33,958 nt of DNA, taken from IMG/VR virus record IMGVR_UViG_3300042351_000045, positions 1 through 33,958 of that record; one strand, 5' to 3'. Positions 16,317 to 24,569 of the stretch are shown here, piece by piece (position 1 is the first letter of the stretch; the number at the start of each line of letters is the position of its first letter). A program made the translations under genes and the position numbers. Under the pieces are notes generated by a model. That model was not told where the DNA came from. It made no database searches and was given only the letters and a program-made list of their open reading frames with translations. This DNA is from a virus.

Positions 16317-17296
16317 TGGGTGGCTTAGTTAGTAGTATAGTAGGGACTGTCGGAGGTTTAGTCAGTGGCGGCAAAGCTGCTAGTGCAAACGCACAGCAAG
16401 CGGCGGCGTTTCGTAATGCTGCTACTTATGGTCGAGACCAAGCTGCGTTTCAACCTTTTGGAATGACCACTGGGTTTGGTTCGTCTCAGTTTGCAACAGA
16501 CCCAAATACAGGTAGAGTCACTTCTGCAGGATATACCTTAGACCCTCGTTTAGCAGGTGTACAAGGCAATATCTCAAACTTAATGACTGGGTATGACCCT
16601 AATCAAGTTGGACAAGCAGCACAGCCTCTTTATGGCGGTGCATCAAGTCTATTTAACTTAGGTCAACAGTACTTAGCCACTTCTCCTGAGCAAGCTGCAC
16701 AGCAGTATTTGTCTCAACAACAGGGACTGTTACAACCCGGTAGAGCTGCTGACTTTGCTAGACTGTCTGCTGCTAACTATGGTCGTGGTACAGGCGGTTT
16801 AGGTGTTAACACAGGCACTGGTGGCGGTCCTTCTAACCCACTAGCACAAGCATTGTTTAACGCACAAGCACAACAAGATGCTAGACTAGCAGCACAGGCA
16901 GACGAGTATGGTATGCAGCGTACTCGATTCGGTGCTGGTTTATTCGGAACAGGTAGCGAGTTGTTAGGTCGAGTACCAACTCTGACGAGTGCAGGTTACA
17001 ACCCATTGCGTACACAACTTGGCTTATTCAGCGACATTGAGAAGTTAGGTATGACTCCGTATGACATGAGTCTCGGCTTAGGTAAAACTATCTCTGATGC
17101 TGGTGCAAGACAGGCTGGTATTGTTATGGGTGGAGAGACAGCGGCAGCGCCATCGTCATTGGCTTACAGTTCATACAGCCCGTTGGGTTCATCGCTTAGC
17201 GGTGCTGGTTCTATCGGAGGAAGCAGTGGCGGACAACAACTAGGAAGTTGGTTTAGCGGATTGTTTGACAAAGGTCCAACATTGTTAGCAGGATAA
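16316..17296 (+). CDS. Putative internal virion/DNA ejection protein 1
   Basis: A 326-residue Gly/Ala/Ser/Gln-rich protein starting with a hydrophobic glycine segment (MGGLVSSIVGTVGGLVSGGK) that could insert into a membrane. The middle is Gln/Ala-rich helix (SPEQAAQQYLSQQQGLLQPG, AQAQQDARLAAQADEYG) and the end is Gly/Ser-rich. The composition and position after the tail genes match ejection proteins of podoviruses (P22 gp7/gp20, T7 gp14), which leave the capsid to form a channel across the envelope. Homology cannot be shown by eye; the call rests on composition and synteny. Confidence 0.65.
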   Translation: MGGLVSSIVGTVGGLVSGGKAASANAQQAAAFRNAATYGRDQAAFQPFGMTTGFGSSQFATDPNTGRVTSAGYTLDPRLAGVQGNISNLMTGYDPNQVGQAAQPLYGGASSLFNLGQQYLATSPEQAAQQYLSQQQGLLQPGRAADFARLSAANYGRGTGGLGVNTGTGGGPSNPLAQALFNAQAQQDARLAAQADEYGMQRTRFGAGLFGTGSELLGRVPTLTSAGYNPLRTQLGLFSDIEKLGMTPYDMSLGLGKTISDAGARQAGIVMGGETAAAPSSLAYSSYSPLGSSLSGAGSIGGSSGGQQLGSWFSGLFDKGPTLLAG

Positions 17297-17305
17297 GGAA
17301 AAATC

Positions 17306-18460
17306 ATGGCAGAAATCGTAGGCGGTTTATTTGGAGTATCTCCTGAGCAGTTAATTCGTCAGCGTCAAGTTACGGACGCAAACAATGCGTTTAGGTTTGC
17401 TAATCTTGACCCAATGCAAAGAGCGCAAATGGCTATCTATCAAGGTAGCGCAGGTGTCGCTCGTGGAGTGCAAGGATTACTTGGTGGAGACCCTGAATTA
17501 GAAAGAATATCACAGATTAAACAACTGTCTTCACAGTTTGATTTATCGACTCCAGATGGCGCTCGTCAATTCGCTCAAGCATTACAACCTTTTGCTCCGC
17601 AAGAAGCAATAATGGCTGTTCGTGAAGCAGACCGTATGGAGCAAGCTGGTCTAGGTCGTCAAAAGACAGCAGCGGACATACAGAGAACTGAAAGTCTTGT
17701 TGCTAAAGAGGAATTATCAGCCGCACAAGAAGAAAAACTAAGAAAAGAATTGTCTAATCTCCCTCCAAATGCAACAGAGCAGCAGATTCTTAGTGTTGTA
17801 ACTAAGTACGGTTCTCCAGATAAGATTCTACAAGTCTTAACACAATCACAAGATAGACGGGCTAGAATTGCCGCCGCTTCTGCTGGTAAAGCAGAGGCTC
17901 CAACAAAACCACTCTCGGCTAGTCTACAAAAGAGCGAAGACAAAGATATTGAGGCTATTGACACTTACTTAGCGCAAGGTGAAGCACTTAAACCATCTAT
18001 TTTGAATTTAACCCCAGATGCTAAAGGTGTACGTACATTAGAATTAGGACCTGCAAAGAACGCTAAATACATTGCTCAAAATGCACTAGGTAACTCTACT
18101 CCTGAAAGTCGTGCATACGAGGCATTAAAGTCTGCCGTTGATACAGCAGTTAATTTACAAGTGAGTGCTGAAAAAGGTGTACAAACCGACAAGGACGTAC
18201 TGCGTTTTGCCAATGCGTTAATTGCAGCTTATGGTCGTAATGATACCGAGGCTACATTGCAAGCACTGAAACGATACAACGAAGCTCTTGATAAAGCAAA
18301 GAACCGTACAGAGGCTCGTGTTGACCAGCGCCGTGTATCTCAAAAAGTTGAACCATTGTTTGGTGGTCAGCAAAGAACATCGGTAGCTCAACCAGAAAAA
18401 CCAACTACTGCTAAAACACGAACACTCAAGTCAGGTGTTACCGTAACTATTGAGGATTAA
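17306..18460 (+). CDS. Putative internal virion/DNA ejection protein 2
   Basis: A 384-residue helical, charged protein. The N-terminal part (VSPEQLIRQRQVTDANNAF, FANLDPMQRAQMAIYQGSAG) resembles ejection proteins of uncultured podoviruses. A Glu/Lys-rich coiled coil spans about residues 125-155 (SLVAKEELSAAQEEKLRKEL), and a basic tail ends with LKSGVTVTIED. Second of three putative ejection genes, spaced nine and two bases from its neighbours. An AAGGA site precedes ATG. No enzymatic motif seen. Confidence 0.65.
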   Translation: MAEIVGGLFGVSPEQLIRQRQVTDANNAFRFANLDPMQRAQMAIYQGSAGVARGVQGLLGGDPELERISQIKQLSSQFDLSTPDGARQFAQALQPFAPQEAIMAVREADRMEQAGLGRQKTAADIQRTESLVAKEELSAAQEEKLRKELSNLPPNATEQQILSVVTKYGSPDKILQVLTQSQDRRARIAAASAGKAEAPTKPLSASLQKSEDKDIEAIDTYLAQGEALKPSILNLTPDAKGVRTLELGPAKNAKYIAQNALGNSTPESRAYEALKSAVDTAVNLQVSAEKGVQTDKDVLRFANALIAAYGRNDTEATLQALKRYNEALDKAKNRTEARVDQRRVSQKVEPLFGGQQRTSVAQPEKPTTAKTRTLKSGVTVTIED

Positions 18461-18462
18461 TA

Positions 18463-20016
18463 ATGCCTAAGTATACAATTAATGGTGTAGTTTATAACTC
18501 ACCAACAGAATTGTCAGATGCAGATTTAGAAGAATTAGCAGGTGGACAACCTCAAGCAGCGCCAGTTCCTGCTGCGACAACAGCACAGCCACGACAGCCA
18601 CGGTCGACAGGGCAAGAACTTCTGCGTCAAGTAGGTCTGACAGGTCGTGCAGCTTATGAGGCTTTTACTTCTCCTGCAACGATGGTTTTAGAAGCAGTTA
18701 GAAGCGGTGTTAATTTAGGTTCTGAAGCACTTGGTTCAGACTATCGCATGGCTTCTCCTGCTGCAGCACAGAGTAGGATGCTGACACAAGCAGGTGTACC
18801 TGAGCCTGAGAACGCAATCGAACGAGCAGTTCAGTCTGGCACACAAGCAATGACCAGTACTGCTGCTTTAGCTAAAGCTGCTCCGAATATTCCTATCCTT
18901 GCTGCAGACTTAATTCGTCAAGTTCCTGCATCTGCTGCTGCTGGCTTAGTAGCACAACCTACTGCTGAAGTGGTAAAAGAAGTTACAGGTAGTGACACAG
19001 CCGCCACGATTGCTGGTATCTTGACAGGTACGGTTGCTGCAGCAACTACTGGTAAAGGTATTGATTATAAGTATCGTCCTCGTGAAACCATTGCTCAGGT
19101 CAAAGACAGGGCGGCACAATCGTATCAAGCAGTAGATGAAGCAGGGATTACCTTAAAGCCTGAGAGTGTTCAGAATATGTTTAAGAACATTGGCACAGCG
19201 TTAGATGATGCTCGTATGGTTCCCGGTACAGATTCAGCTAGAGAAGTAACTGCTCGTTTAAATGAAATGGCTCGAGTACTTGGAGACAGCCCTGTACTAC
19301 CTTTCAGTTCGTTAGACAAGATGAGAGCAATGTTGAATGACTTAAAAGGAAGCAAAGACCCTGATGTACGTCGCTTAGGCGGAGTTGCTGTCACAAAGGT
19401 TGATGATTATATTAGTAATGTATCAGGTAAAGACATTGTTGCTGGTAGAGACGGAATTGACAAAGCAGTAAAAGATGTTATGTCGGCTCGTAAGGACTGG
19501 CGCAATGCAAGTCGGGCGCAGACACTTGAAGATGCACTAAATGTAGCGGAAGTAAGAGCATTAGACCCTAAAGCATCTGATAGTGAGTTAATCCGTCGTG
19601 GTTTTATAAACTTAGCTGCAAACAAAGACAAGATGAAACTGTTTACCACGGCAGAACAGAACATCATTAAATCAGTAGCCAAAGGTGGTCCGTTTGATTC
19701 GGTTTTATCCATGATTTCAAGGTTTAGTCCATTACGGTCACAACTCGCTGCCGCTGGCGGAGCTGCTGTATATACACAGTCTCCAACTGCTGCGATTACA
19801 TTATCTGGCGGTGGTTTAACTGCTGACTTGTTACAAGGAGCATTGCGTAAGCGTGCAGCTCAGTCGGCTGTTCAGGAGATTGCTGCAGGAGCAACACCAA
19901 GAGCGCCTACTTCAGCCTATCAAGGTTTACTGACAGGGGCTTTAAACCCACCACAAGGACAAGTATCTGTTCAGGGGATAAGCGATGCTGAACTCCAACG
20001 ATTGTTGAGTCAATAG
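18463..20016 (+). CDS. Putative internal virion/DNA ejection protein 3
   Basis: A 517-residue protein beginning MPKYTINGVVYNSPTELSDA, a short N-terminal motif often seen on phage virion proteins. The rest is Ala-rich and helical, with a hydrophobic or small-residue region near 160-200 (AGLVAQPTAEVVK, TIAGILTGTVAAATT) and another near 425-460 (LAAAGGAAVYTQSP). It lies in the position of the large ejection protein (T7 gp16-like) but is far shorter and shows no transglycosylase catalytic motif that I can find. The virion role is inferred from location and composition. Confidence 0.65.
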   Translation: MPKYTINGVVYNSPTELSDADLEELAGGQPQAAPVPAATTAQPRQPRSTGQELLRQVGLTGRAAYEAFTSPATMVLEAVRSGVNLGSEALGSDYRMASPAAAQSRMLTQAGVPEPENAIERAVQSGTQAMTSTAALAKAAPNIPILAADLIRQVPASAAAGLVAQPTAEVVKEVTGSDTAATIAGILTGTVAAATTGKGIDYKYRPRETIAQVKDRAAQSYQAVDEAGITLKPESVQNMFKNIGTALDDARMVPGTDSAREVTARLNEMARVLGDSPVLPFSSLDKMRAMLNDLKGSKDPDVRRLGGVAVTKVDDYISNVSGKDIVAGRDGIDKAVKDVMSARKDWRNASRAQTLEDALNVAEVRALDPKASDSELIRRGFINLAANKDKMKLFTTAEQNIIKSVAKGGPFDSVLSMISRFSPLRSQLAAAGGAAVYTQSPTAAITLSGGGLTADLLQGALRKRAAQSAVQEIAAGATPRAPTSAYQGLLTGALNPPQGQVSVQGISDAELQRLLSQ

Positions 20017-20034
20017 TCTTTATACTATCACTAA

Positions 20035-20238
20035 ATGAAACTCTACGACAACTGGAAAGAAATATTACGCAAGGCTTGGTCTATTCGGTTCATGGTAATA
20101 GCAGGGGTGTTGTCTGGAATCGAGATAGTTCTGCCCCTGTTTGCTGACCAGTTTCCAAGACATATCTTTGCTTCGCTCTCTTTTGTGTTTGTCGCTGCTG
20201 CTTTTGTGTCTAGGCTTGTTGCTCAACGAGATGTTTAA
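20035..20238 (+). CDS. Holin-like two-span membrane protein
   Basis: A 67-residue protein with an amphipathic N-terminus (NWKEILRKAWSIR), two hydrophobic spans (about 17-35 and 43-61) and a short basic tail. The start NWKEILRKAWSIRFM followed by SGIEIVLPL is typical of a phage holin-like family (DUF7940 type). It lies immediately before the endolysin gene and overlaps it by 8 bases. As a class II-type holin it would form the membrane lesion or pinhole that triggers lysis. No clear ribosome site was seen upstream, so translation may be weak or coupled. Confidence 0.8.
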   Translation: MKLYDNWKEILRKAWSIRFMVIAGVLSGIEIVLPLFADQFPRHIFASLSFVFVAAAFVSRLVAQRDV

Positions 20239-20689
20239 TAGAAAACAAGTAGCAACCATCAGTCTCTCCGCTACTGCTCTAGTAGCGTTATTACTACACG
20301 AAGGATACCGAGAAAATGCTTATACTCCCGTGGCTGGAGATGTACCTACAATCGGTTTTGGAACTACTGCAGGAGTTAAACTGGGAGACCGCACATCACC
20401 AGAGAAAGCTCTCACAGTTGCACTCAGAGATGTGCAGCGTTTTGAAGGCTCGTTAAAAGACTGCGTTACAGTGCCACTGCATCAGCACGAGTACGATGCG
20501 TACATTAGTCTCTCTTACAACATCGGAAGCAGTGCTTTCTGTAAGTCTACCCTAGTTCGTAAACTGAACACAGAAGACTACACAGGTGCGTGTCAAGAGA
20601 TACTACGATGGGATAAGTTCCAAGGCAAACCACTTGCTGGACTGACTAAACGAAGACAAGAGGAACATCAGAAATGTTTGGGCTTATAA
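20231..20689 (+). CDS. Endolysin, GH24 lysozyme with probable SAR signal-anchor
   Basis: A 152-residue muramidase that cuts peptidoglycan. ATG 20231 overlaps the holin stop. Residues 7-22 (VATISLSATALVALLL) form a small-residue-rich hydrophobic segment directly before the catalytic Glu24 (HEGYRENAY), as in signal-arrest-release endolysins such as P21 R21. Asp37 and the VPTIGFGTT motif (38-46) complete a lysozyme active site. Four cysteines (78, 104, 121, 139) could form redox-controlled disulfides. A SAR endolysin with a pinholin-type holin would fit. Export by the holin alone cannot be excluded. Confidence 0.88.
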   Translation: MFNRKQVATISLSATALVALLLHEGYRENAYTPVAGDVPTIGFGTTAGVKLGDRTSPEKALTVALRDVQRFEGSLKDCVTVPLHQHEYDAYISLSYNIGSSAFCKSTLVRKLNTEDYTGACQEILRWDKFQGKPLAGLTKRRQEEHQKCLGL

Positions 20690-21090
20690 ATCCACTATAC
20701 AAGATTGCAGCCATTGTAGGGCTTGTGGCTGCGTTATTTGCTTTTGGGTACTACAAGGGTTACTCCTCTGAGAAAGCTCGCTTTGATGCGTTTAAAGCCG
20801 AAATAGAGGCAGCGACACTGGCTCAAGAGAAAGTCAACCAACAGATTATTAAGCGTCAGGATATAGTTACGAAAGGAATCACCAATGAATACAAAGCTAA
20901 AATTGCTCGTCTTGAGTCTATTTATAACGGGGTGCAGTACCGTGATTCCACAGCAGTGTCCTCCAATCCCGACACCGCCGCCGGAGTTAATGAAAAAACC
21001 CAAAACCTTGTACTTGATTGTGCAGTCACAACCCAGCAACTTGTGTCCTTACAAGATTGGATAGAAGAACAGCGGAAACAAGAGAAGTAA
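20674..21090 (+). CDS. Rz: Rz-like inner-membrane spanin
   Basis: A 138-residue i-spanin. An N-terminal membrane anchor (residues 7-27, LYKIAAIVGLVAALFAFGYY) is followed by a long charged coiled coil (30-75, KARFDAFKAEIEAATLAQEK). The C-terminus contains LDCAVTTQQLVSLQDW. It overlaps the endolysin by 16 bases. With the o-spanin encoded inside it, the protein spans the periplasm and fuses the two membranes in the last step of Gram-negative lysis. The call rests on topology, position and the embedded Rz1 frame. Confidence 0.85.
   Translation: MFGLINPLYKIAAIVGLVAALFAFGYYKGYSSEKARFDAFKAEIEAATLAQEKVNQQIIKRQDIVTKGITNEYKAKIARLESIYNGVQYRDSTAVSSNPDTAAGVNEKTQNLVLDCAVTTQQLVSLQDWIEEQRKQEK
20885..21064 (+). 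CDS. Rz1: Rz1-like outer-membrane spanin lipoprotein, embedded in Rz
   Basis: A 59-residue ORF in the +1 frame wholly inside Rz. It starts MNTKLKLLVLSLFITGCSTV: a lysine-rich n-region, a hydrophobic core and a lipobox (F-I-T-G-C17). The mature peptide is Pro-rich (PQQCPPIPTPPPEL), exactly as expected of Rz1 proteins, which are lipidated and sent to the outer membrane. Nested Rz1 frames are known from lambda and T7 (gp18.7 within 18.5). A second Cys in the mature part could form the dimer disulfide. No other frame here gives a lipobox. Confidence 0.88.
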   Translation: MNTKLKLLVLSLFITGCSTVIPQQCPPIPTPPPELMKKPKTLYLIVQSQPSNLCPYKIG

Positions 21091-21109
21091 ACTGTATCTC
21101 ATTTTCTAC

Positions 21110-21134
21110 AAAAAAAGACAGCCCCGAAGGGCTG
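21110..21134 (-). terminator. Intrinsic terminator of the leftward transcript
   Basis: Read on the minus strand, CAGCCC (21134-21129) pairs with GGGCTG (21124-21119) around a TTCG loop, followed after TC by seven T (21116-21110). It lies about 25 bases after the ribonucleotide reductase stop. On the plus strand the hairpin has no following T-run, so it should stop mainly the leftward transcript in this convergent gap. Confidence 0.8.
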
Positions 21135-21159
21135 CCATAAAGTTACAACATACAAGGAA

Positions 21160-23067
21160 TTAGATAGAGCATCCACCAGCGGTGCAACTTAACATCTGAG
21201 CGCCTTCGACATTATCGTCATACTCTTTGAAGTTCTCCCAATCTACCGTATCAGGAACTAACGACTTTAACTTGTTGTAAGTCTCCTCGTCACACTCCTC
21301 ATAAGGTGCTTGCTTGTAAGTTCCGCCATCCATCGGTAGGAACGACACACCTGTAACCTCGTCGAAGTGCTTAAACGTCCACGCACCGACATCCATCCAT
21401 TCTTTTTCCAAGACAGAGATAGTTACTGACGGCTTATGCTCACAGTAGTGACGTTGGAAGATTAACCACAAGCGCAGATGCTGAATCGCTGTCAAGTCTT
21501 CACGCAGTAAAGCACCATCAGCCACAGCAACAGGGAAGCTGAATACTGTTGTTGACTCAGGCTTCATCACACAAGGCTCTGCAACAAATCCTGCTTGAAT
21601 CATAAACTGAGTTAAAGGGTCTTTGTTATCAGCTCGTACACGGCGAATATAATGCTTACTATGCTGAGGGTGGATGCCAGATGCGGTAGAACAGAGTTGT
21701 GATACAGTTCCTTCCGGCTTAACAGCCGTAACCGCAACACTCTGATTGATTCCAATAGCGTTAGCAAACTCAGCGTTAGTAGCAACAGCAAGGTCACGAA
21801 GTTTCTCCAATCGAGCAGGTAGTGATTCATCATCAGGGTTGTTGAGTAAGGTATTGTCGCAGATACCAGTCATCGACACACCTAAGAGTGCTTCTTCCTC
21901 GGTGTTCTTTTGCCAAATCTTACGCAAGTATGGGAAGTCGGTAAGACTAGCCTGAAAAGTACCCAGAATGGTAGCAAGACGAATCTTACGACTAATATCA
22001 TCAATACTATCAGTGCTGCGAATGATGCAGCTAGATAGGTTACAGAATTGATAAGGACGTAGAATAATCTCTGAGCAGGGGTTCGTACCAAACGCATACG
22101 ACTCATCCCTACGACCATTCTTCGCAGCTTGCTTTTGACTTGCTTCACGATTGAAGATACCACGCTCACCGGAGTGTGATTCATAGATTGAACTCCATTC
22201 ACGCATAAATTGACCAATAGACGGAGTTTCAACATAGGTAGCAGAGTTGTTTGCTAACGCACGTTGTCCTTGACCGTCCCACCAGTTACCTGCTTTAGCG
22301 TGAGCCATTTTGTCGTCTGTCAAATCAGACAGGCTAATCATTGCCGAGCGTCGCACTCCGCCCACAACAACAACTTCCCCGATTTTGCAGAGAATATCAT
22401 GACATTCGAGTGATGATAAGCGCCGACCAACTGCCCCTCTAAATTTGGACACACAGAAACGATAAAGTTCTTCCAAAGGTCCGGGTCCAGAAGCACGCCC
22501 TCCGAAAGTTTTGAGTCTTGCTCCAGCAGGTCGAACCTTGGATACGTCAAACCTTGGAATTTCACCAGCATACAAAAGAGCAATGAGCTGTCTAAGCGAT
22601 TTTGCCCATCCTTCTTTAGAATCCGACACAACAACAGTGCTTTTACTATCAAACAACTGAGTAGGGACTTCGGGTAACTTAGAAACATATTGTTGCTCCA
22701 CAGAGAAACCGACACCAGTGCCACAGAGAAGGATGTACATGGCTTCGTCAAAGGCTTTGGGGTCGTCGATTGGTAAATAAGAACAGTTAAATGCTGCGAC
22801 ATTCTGACGCTCTAGCGCAGGTCCTGCTGTCATCACTGCTCGCATAGATGGTACGACATCCAATGTGGTTACTGCTGTTTGTAACTCATTACGCAACTCT
22901 TTCGTAAGTGTGTAATTCTGTTTAGTTTGTAGGTGCTTTTCCATAAAGTCAAAGTACCGTGCTACGGTTTCATCCCAATGCTCACGACGACCTTTTTCAT
23001 CCAAGTAACGGCTATAGCGGCTCTTGGCAATAAAGGTATTGTACGGGGTCATGTTATATGCTGCCAT
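21160..23067 (-). CDS. nrdJ: Class II (B12-dependent) ribonucleoside-triphosphate reductase
   Basis: A 635-residue monomeric ribonucleotide reductase that converts NTPs to dNTPs for phage replication, using adenosylcobalamin to generate the thiyl radical. The radical and active-site motif NPCSE is at 329-333. Reducible cysteines are Cys95 (FNCSYLP) and, by alignment order, Cys342 or Cys347. The phosphate-binding PEGTVSQL is at 451-458 and GGVRRSA at 236-242. The C-terminal swinging pair is Cys628 and Cys633 (CTAGGCSI). The length fits the Lactobacillus-type RTPR (about 739) in a compact phage form. The GGAAG site lies within the preceding small gene. Last gene of the leftward operon. Confidence 0.92.
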   Translation of the reverse strand: MAAYNMTPYNTFIAKSRYSRYLDEKGRREHWDETVARYFDFMEKHLQTKQNYTLTKELRNELQTAVTTLDVVPSMRAVMTAGPALERQNVAAFNCSYLPIDDPKAFDEAMYILLCGTGVGFSVEQQYVSKLPEVPTQLFDSKSTVVVSDSKEGWAKSLRQLIALLYAGEIPRFDVSKVRPAGARLKTFGGRASGPGPLEELYRFCVSKFRGAVGRRLSSLECHDILCKIGEVVVVGGVRRSAMISLSDLTDDKMAHAKAGNWWDGQGQRALANNSATYVETPSIGQFMREWSSIYESHSGERGIFNREASQKQAAKNGRRDESYAFGTNPCSEIILRPYQFCNLSSCIIRSTDSIDDISRKIRLATILGTFQASLTDFPYLRKIWQKNTEEEALLGVSMTGICDNTLLNNPDDESLPARLEKLRDLAVATNAEFANAIGINQSVAVTAVKPEGTVSQLCSTASGIHPQHSKHYIRRVRADNKDPLTQFMIQAGFVAEPCVMKPESTTVFSFPVAVADGALLREDLTAIQHLRLWLIFQRHYCEHKPSVTISVLEKEWMDVGAWTFKHFDEVTGVSFLPMDGGTYKQAPYEECDEETYNKLKSLVPDTVDWENFKEYDDNVEGAQMLSCTAGGCSI

Positions 23068-23068
23068 G

Positions 23069-23224
23069 TTATGTAACTTCCTTTTCGAGTTTATCTGCGT
23101 TTTCTTCTATTTTATCTGCAAAGGCAGACACTATGTCTTCACTGCTGATATTGAGTAGTTCTAGCAAGGTTACTTCATCAAGTGCGGTTAACCGTTCTTT
23201 TATCTCGTGGAGTAGCAAAGGCAT
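23069..23224 (-). CDS. Small acidic helical protein
   Basis: A 51-residue ORF starting MPLLLHEIKERLTALDEVTL and ending EENADKLEKEVT. It is helical and Leu/Glu-rich with no cysteine. It fills the gap between the DUF3310 gene and the reductase, ends two bases before the reductase start and carries the reductase ribosome site. Similar small LLHEIKE proteins occur beside replication genes in uncultured phages. No function is known to me. Coding is supported by the tight spacing. Confidence 0.7.
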   Translation of the reverse strand: MPLLLHEIKERLTALDEVTLLELLNISSEDIVSAFADKIEENADKLEKEVT

Positions 23225-23233
23225 AGTTTCTTT

Positions 23234-23554
23234 CTATTTGTAATACTTGTTGGTTACTTCGTCGTAATTCTCTATCAAAAACTCTAAATAATGCTGAATC
23301 TTTTTTAGGTCTTCTTTTCCGTTCTTGTAAGGGAAACGGAGAATGTATTTTACCACATTATGTGACCACGGGTCAAGTCCCCAATCAAGGGCAATAGTCC
23401 ACGGCTGTACACCTTTCTTGTAGTGTGTGCCACCAACTTGATGACTTAAAGTGTTAACCTCTTTAACCTTATTTTCGTATTCTTGAATCAAGTCGTTTAA
23501 GGTTTCTTCACGAAGATAGCCAAATGGTGTTGGCATTGCTATTGGGTTGGTCAT
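23234..23554 (-). CDS. DUF3310 protein
   Basis: A 106-residue protein with the DUF3310 core: VGGTHYKKGVQPWTIALDWG near residues 41-60, then HNVVKYILRFPYKNGKEDLK and KIQHYLEFLIENY. This domain forms part of T7 gp1.7, a nucleotide kinase, and also occurs alone in many phages. The placement between an exonuclease and the reductase fits a nucleotide-metabolism role, but the stand-alone domain is shorter than gp1.7. Its start overlaps the exonuclease stop (ATGA). Confidence 0.85.
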   Translation of the reverse strand: MTNPIAMPTPFGYLREETLNDLIQEYENKVKEVNTLSHQVGGTHYKKGVQPWTIALDWGLDPWSHNVVKYILRFPYKNGKEDLKKIQHYLEFLIENYDEVTNKYYK

Positions 23555-24288
23555 ACTATTCCTTTCACTTCTACACGACCACGAGTTGATTTAGTTCCTT
23601 GACTCCATGTACCACAATCACGGCACTGGTAACGCTGGTATGCACCAGTGGTAGACATTGCTGTACCACGCTTCTGTAAGTGCGTAGACGAGCAGTTAGG
23701 ACATACAGCGCCTTCGGAGAACATATTGTGATTTGGGTGATTCTTAATCCAAGGACGGAGTGTGTCGTATAACGATTCTAACAACACCACGTCTTGAATG
23801 TTGTACGACTCCATGCGCTTCCACGCATCTTTGTCACCCTTCATGCACTTTGTCCAGAGTTCCATGCCTTCATGCTCTTGCTTCTTACCTAAGCCAAGCC
23901 TTTGTGCTACGAAGTCCAGCTTGTTACTAGGAAACCGAAAGTTGCTACGAACAACACGAAGTAAATCAATCTGTTTATAGGGACTAGGAGGACTAAAACT
24001 GTTGAGGATAAATTCTTTATTGATAGTAGGCATATCAAACTTATTACCATTATAGTGAACCACAGCGTCTGCATCGGAGAGAAGTCCATGAAGTCCTTTC
24101 AACATCTTTTTGGTTTTGGAGTTATGAACAGAATCAAATAAAACAGTATCGTCTCCGTGCCACTTCGCAGCATAGCAGAGCATATTCGATGAATCAATGA
24201 TGTGGTTAGGTGAGATGTTCTGGTCCCACAGTCCCCACACCAAAGCTGTCATCGGCGCAGTTTCAATGTCAAGAAGAAGTATCTTCAT
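23551..24288 (-). CDS. DnaQ/RNase H-like 3'-5' exonuclease with C-terminal zinc ribbon
   Basis: A 245-residue protein. The N-terminal exonuclease fold shows Asp7/Glu9 (LLLDIET), HYNGNKFD (78-85) as Exo II, Asp108 (QIDLL) and YNIQDV (Asp166) as Exo III, similar to PolB-related or YprB-type exonucleases. After about residue 190 comes a zinc ribbon, Cys196-x2-Cys199 and Cys222-x2-Cys225, with QRYQCRDCG like the InsA transposase ribbon. It probably degrades or proofreads DNA ends, with the ribbon adding DNA binding. The polymerase in this genome already has its own Exo domain, so this is a second 3'-5' nuclease. Confidence 0.85.
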   Translation of the reverse strand: MKILLLDIETAPMTALVWGLWDQNISPNHIIDSSNMLCYAAKWHGDDTVLFDSVHNSKTKKMLKGLHGLLSDADAVVHYNGNKFDMPTINKEFILNSFSPPSPYKQIDLLRVVRSNFRFPSNKLDFVAQRLGLGKKQEHEGMELWTKCMKGDKDAWKRMESYNIQDVVLLESLYDTLRPWIKNHPNHNMFSEGAVCPNCSSTHLQKRGTAMSTTGAYQRYQCRDCGTWSQGTKSTRGRVEVKGIV

Positions 24289-24569
24289 AGGTTGTTTTGT
24301 GCTTCCATGAAGGATTCAAAGTCTTGTTTAGAAATACAAAGTTCACCCGCTGTTCCAGTATGACATTCCGGATAAGTAACTACAAAGCGTATCTTTTCCT
24401 TTAAGTCGTAACCGTAGTATGCGGACAATCCGTCAGCTACTTTAGCCATAACTGTTGTCCATGACTCATCGTAAGGCAAAGTAAACTGTTTGGTAACTGT
24501 ATCATTACTATCTTCAATAGTAAGACTTACTGTGAAAGTGTCATTGTTGTCATCATAATTCATAATCAT
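24285..24569 (-). CDS. Hypothetical 94-aa protein
   Basis: Several in-frame ATGs lie at the N-terminus (24581, 24575, 24569, 24563). ATG 24569 is six bases after GGAG and is preferred, giving a protein starting MIMNYDDNNDTFTVS. The sequence looks like an alternating beta strand (TFTVSLTIED) followed by a helix (TVMAKVADGLSAYYGYDL) and a strand (IRFVVTYPE). Not recognised. It overlaps the PD-(D/E)XK gene at one end and the exonuclease at the other (ATGA), so it belongs to the replication operon. Confidence 0.72.
   Translation of the reverse strand: MIMNYDDNNDTFTVSLTIEDSNDTVTKQFTLPYDESWTTVMAKVADGLSAYYGYDLKEKIRFVVTYPECHTGTAGELCISKQDFESFMEAQNNL

Noticed and set aside
22338-22802. Minus-strand 154-aa frame inside the reductase gene
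   Set aside because: Out of frame with the clearly conserved RNR motifs; no independent support.
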